A DNA stretch of 6,753 nt. Source: an uncultured bacterium. Its GTDB lineage: Bacteria > Desulfobacterota > Desulfobulbia > Desulfobulbales > Desulfobulbaceae. A model generated the notes under the pieces. The model saw nothing but the letters and a program-made list of their open reading frames with translations, ran no database searches and was not told the DNA's origin. Of this stretch, positions 5,406 through 6,753 are shown one piece after another (the first letter of the stretch is position 1; each line of letters starts with the position of its first letter). Position numbers and translations under genes: made by a program. The DNA lies in contig CAIMMA010000220.1 of assembly GCA_903842475.1 (NCBI GenBank), positions 1-6,753 on the forward strand, written 5' to 3'.

Positions 5406-6752
5406 TTACGCTGCTCCTTCGACCGGTACCGGGGGTGTCATGGCGGCGGTGTCCTGTTGGCCGTTTGCTGTCCGGGGTAGGTTCACCACCACGGTCAGCT
5501 GTTGTTGGCCGGGATCGGGCCGGACCAGGAGCTGGCCGCCGTGGGCTTCGGCAATCCGCCGGCATAGGGCCAGGCCCAAGCCGGTGCCCCGGGTTTTGGT
5601 GGTGAAATAGGGCTCGCCCAGCCGCCCCAGTTCCTCTTCGTTCAAGGTGCAGCCGCCGTTGGTGAGGGTGCATTGCATGCCTTGCGGGACCGGGGTGATG
5701 GCGATGTCAATGAACCCGCCAGCCGGCTGGGCCTCGATACTGTTCTTGAGCAGGTTTTCCAACAGCTCCGTGAGCAGTTCGGGGTCGGCGGTGATGGGGC
5801 CGTCAAAGGTCGAGGCGAGGTGTATGGCAATCTGCTGAGCCGTGCATCGGCCTTGATACAGGGTTAGCAGCTGGTTGAGGATGCGGCCGGGGTCGACCGG
5901 CTGCACCCGGGGCTGAAGTTTCCTGGTGAATCGCCGCAGTTCGCCGATGATGGTGTCGGCTCGATGGACCGCTTCGGTCATGGCGTCGATCAGGTTTTGC
6001 TGCGCTTCGCTCAGGTTCGGAGATTCCAGGGACAGCCGCTGCAACCCCATGTTGATGGCATTGAGCGGATTGCGAACTTCATGGGCGATGGTGGCGGTGG
6101 CCCGGCCCAGGGCGGCGGCTTCATGCTCCTTGGCCAGCAGCCGCTCGAAGGATCGGGTTCGCCCGAGATCCGCCTGCTGGTGGCGGTACAGCAACCAGGA
6201 GAAAAAGAGGCCGAGCAGCAGGAGCAGGGCGGCGAAAAGGAAAAACTGCCGGTGGAGCTGCGCCACCCGGTTGAGGTGGTTGGCGGCTTCAAGCCCCACC
6301 ACCAGGGTGCCCATGGGCGTGGGCAGCTGGGCTTCCGCCGTCGTCTTTTGGTCATGGGCGACCAGGCGCACCGGGTCAACGGGGAGCGTCGCCGGGTTTT
6401 TTTCCAGGCGGACATACTCGATGCCTGGTAGGCGGGAGAGCGTCGCCAGCAGGACCGGGAGCGCGGTCTTGTTGCGGAGTTGGACGATGGTGTCGGCATC
6501 AAGGCCGATTTGAATGCAGCGGATGGCCTTGTCGGTGCCGGGGTAGACCAGGACAGCGGTCTGTTGCTCCAGGTCATAGTGAATCCGGTCGGGCGGGAGG
6601 GCGCAGGCCTGCGCATTGGTGGGCCGCCAGTCGGGTGGACCGGCATGCACCGAACCGTCGGTTTCGACCTGGTTGATGCCGAGCAGCCCGGTTTCTCGGG
6701 CCAAAGCAGTCAGTTCCTCCGGCTGCAAGGGGTCGATGGGGTGGAGGTATTC
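5406..6752 (-). CDS. Membrane sensor histidine kinase, N-terminal end outside window
   Basis: This kinase senses a signal outside the cytoplasm and phosphorylates the regulator encoded just downstream. The frame stays open to the right edge, so the 448 visible residues lack the true start and presumably the first membrane helix; a TTG at 6728 is not a convincing start. Visible residues 1-169 form an extracytoplasmic sensor region with no family I can name. A transmembrane helix lies at about 170-189 (FFLFAALLLLLGLFFSWLL). A short linker follows, then the HisKA domain with IAHEVRNPLNAI and phospho-accepting His224, and the ATPase domain with the N box LLENLLKNSIEA (Asn337), EPYFTTK, and the glycine-rich lid GTGLGLAL at 389-396. 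The usual DxGxG box appears altered to TNGGC (365-368). No receiver domain is fused. The layout is like that of ZraS/AtoS-type kinases, but the ligand cannot be read from the sequence. Confidence 0.93.
   Translation of the reverse strand, partial: EYLHPIDPLQPEELTALARETGLLGINQVETDGSVHAGPPDWRPTNAQACALPPDRIHYDLEQQTAVLVYPGTDKAIRCIQIGLDADTIVQLRNKTALPVLLATLSRLPGIEYVRLEKNPATLPVDPVRLVAHDQKTTAEAQLPTPMGTLVVGLEAANHLNRVAQLHRQFFLFAALLLLLGLFFSWLLYRHQQADLGRTRSFERLLAKEHEAAALGRATATIAHEVRNPLNAINMGLQRLSLESPNLSEAQQNLIDAMTEAVHRADTIIGELRRFTRKLQPRVQPVDPGRILNQLLTLYQGRCTAQQIAIHLASTFDGPITADPELLTELLENLLKNSIEAQPAGGFIDIAITPVPQGMQCTLTNGGCTLNEEELGRLGEPYFTTKTRGTGLGLALCRRIAEAHGGQLLVRPDPGQQQLTVVVNLPRTANGQQDTAAMTPPVPVEGAA
5414..5420 (-). 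promoter_or_regulatory. Ribosome binding site that fixes the response regulator start
   Basis: GAAGGAG on the minus strand lies 10 nt before the ATG at 5403, inside the last codons of the kinase gene. It supports the 443-residue start over the longer upstream frame. Confidence 0.7.
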
Positions 6753-6753
6753 G

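Noticed and set aside
4195..5610. Long plus-strand open frame of 471 codons opposite the response regulator
   Set aside because: It lies entirely opposite the regulator and the end of the kinase, whose domains are unmistakable. The translation has no recognisable motifs, and long antisense frames are common in GC-rich coding DNA.
5404..5673. Upstream extension of the response regulator by 90 residues
   Set aside because: The extension overlaps the kinase ATPase domain in another frame, is Arg/Pro/Gly-rich and has no fold. The receiver domain and a good ribosome site mark the start at 5403.
5926..6513. Plus-strand frames opposite the histidine kinase
   Set aside because: They are Arg/Ser-rich shadows of the kinase's transmembrane and HisKA coding region.
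6726..6728. TTG at 6728 as the kinase start codon
   Set aside because: The frame is open to the window edge, and the visible sensor lacks the expected N-terminal membrane helix, so the gene continues beyond the window.

Overview
The window carries ordinary chromosomal genes of a GC-rich Gram-negative bacterium. The evidence for Gram-negative is Mpl (recycling of diaminopimelate-type peptidoglycan), a signal peptide on a small secreted protein, and a histidine kinase paired with an NtrC-type, sigma-54-dependent regulator. The combination of a stand-alone HPt protein, a short TilS and an NtrC-family two-component pair suggests a sulfate-reducing or related deltaproteobacterium (Desulfobulbales-like). 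That placement is inference, not proof. I see no tRNA, rRNA, CRISPR array, transposase or phage gene.

Layout: (1) The 3' end of a small charged protein (2-181) overlaps the start of mpl (178-1629, +) by ATGA, so the two are probably translationally coupled. (2) A 158-bp convergent gap holds two hairpin structures and separates mpl from an HPt phosphotransfer protein on the minus strand (1788-2126). (3) A 107-bp divergent gap separates the HPt gene from tilS (2234-3268, +), which encodes a short form of tRNA(Ile)-lysidine synthetase. (4) A 235-bp AT-richer gap (3269-3503) holds paired inverted repeats, a sigma-54-like -24/-12 element and a perfect 6-bp-stem hairpin. It leads into a gene for a secreted, Gly/Met-rich small protein with a Cys triplet (3504-3830, +). 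(5) A 184-bp near-complete palindrome (3891-4074) lies between that gene and the convergent two-component operon. (6) On the minus strand a sensor histidine kinase (5' end beyond the right edge, 6752-5406) is followed after 2 nt by its NtrC-family response regulator (5403-4072).

How the genes may work together: the kinase has an extracytoplasmic sensor, and the regulator has receiver, AAA+ and Fis-type DNA-binding domains including the GAFTGA sigma-54 contact motif. The nearest convergent gene encodes a periplasmic protein and has a sigma-54-like promoter. This recalls the enterobacterial ZraP/ZraSR metal and envelope-stress module, in a convergent rather than divergent layout and with a different periplasmic protein. 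The link is a hypothesis from gene order, promoter type and tail composition. The palindrome looks like a dispersed MITE/REP-type element. It supplies the TAG stop codon of the regulator and could end transcription from both sides. Mpl, TilS and the HPt protein look unconnected to this module.
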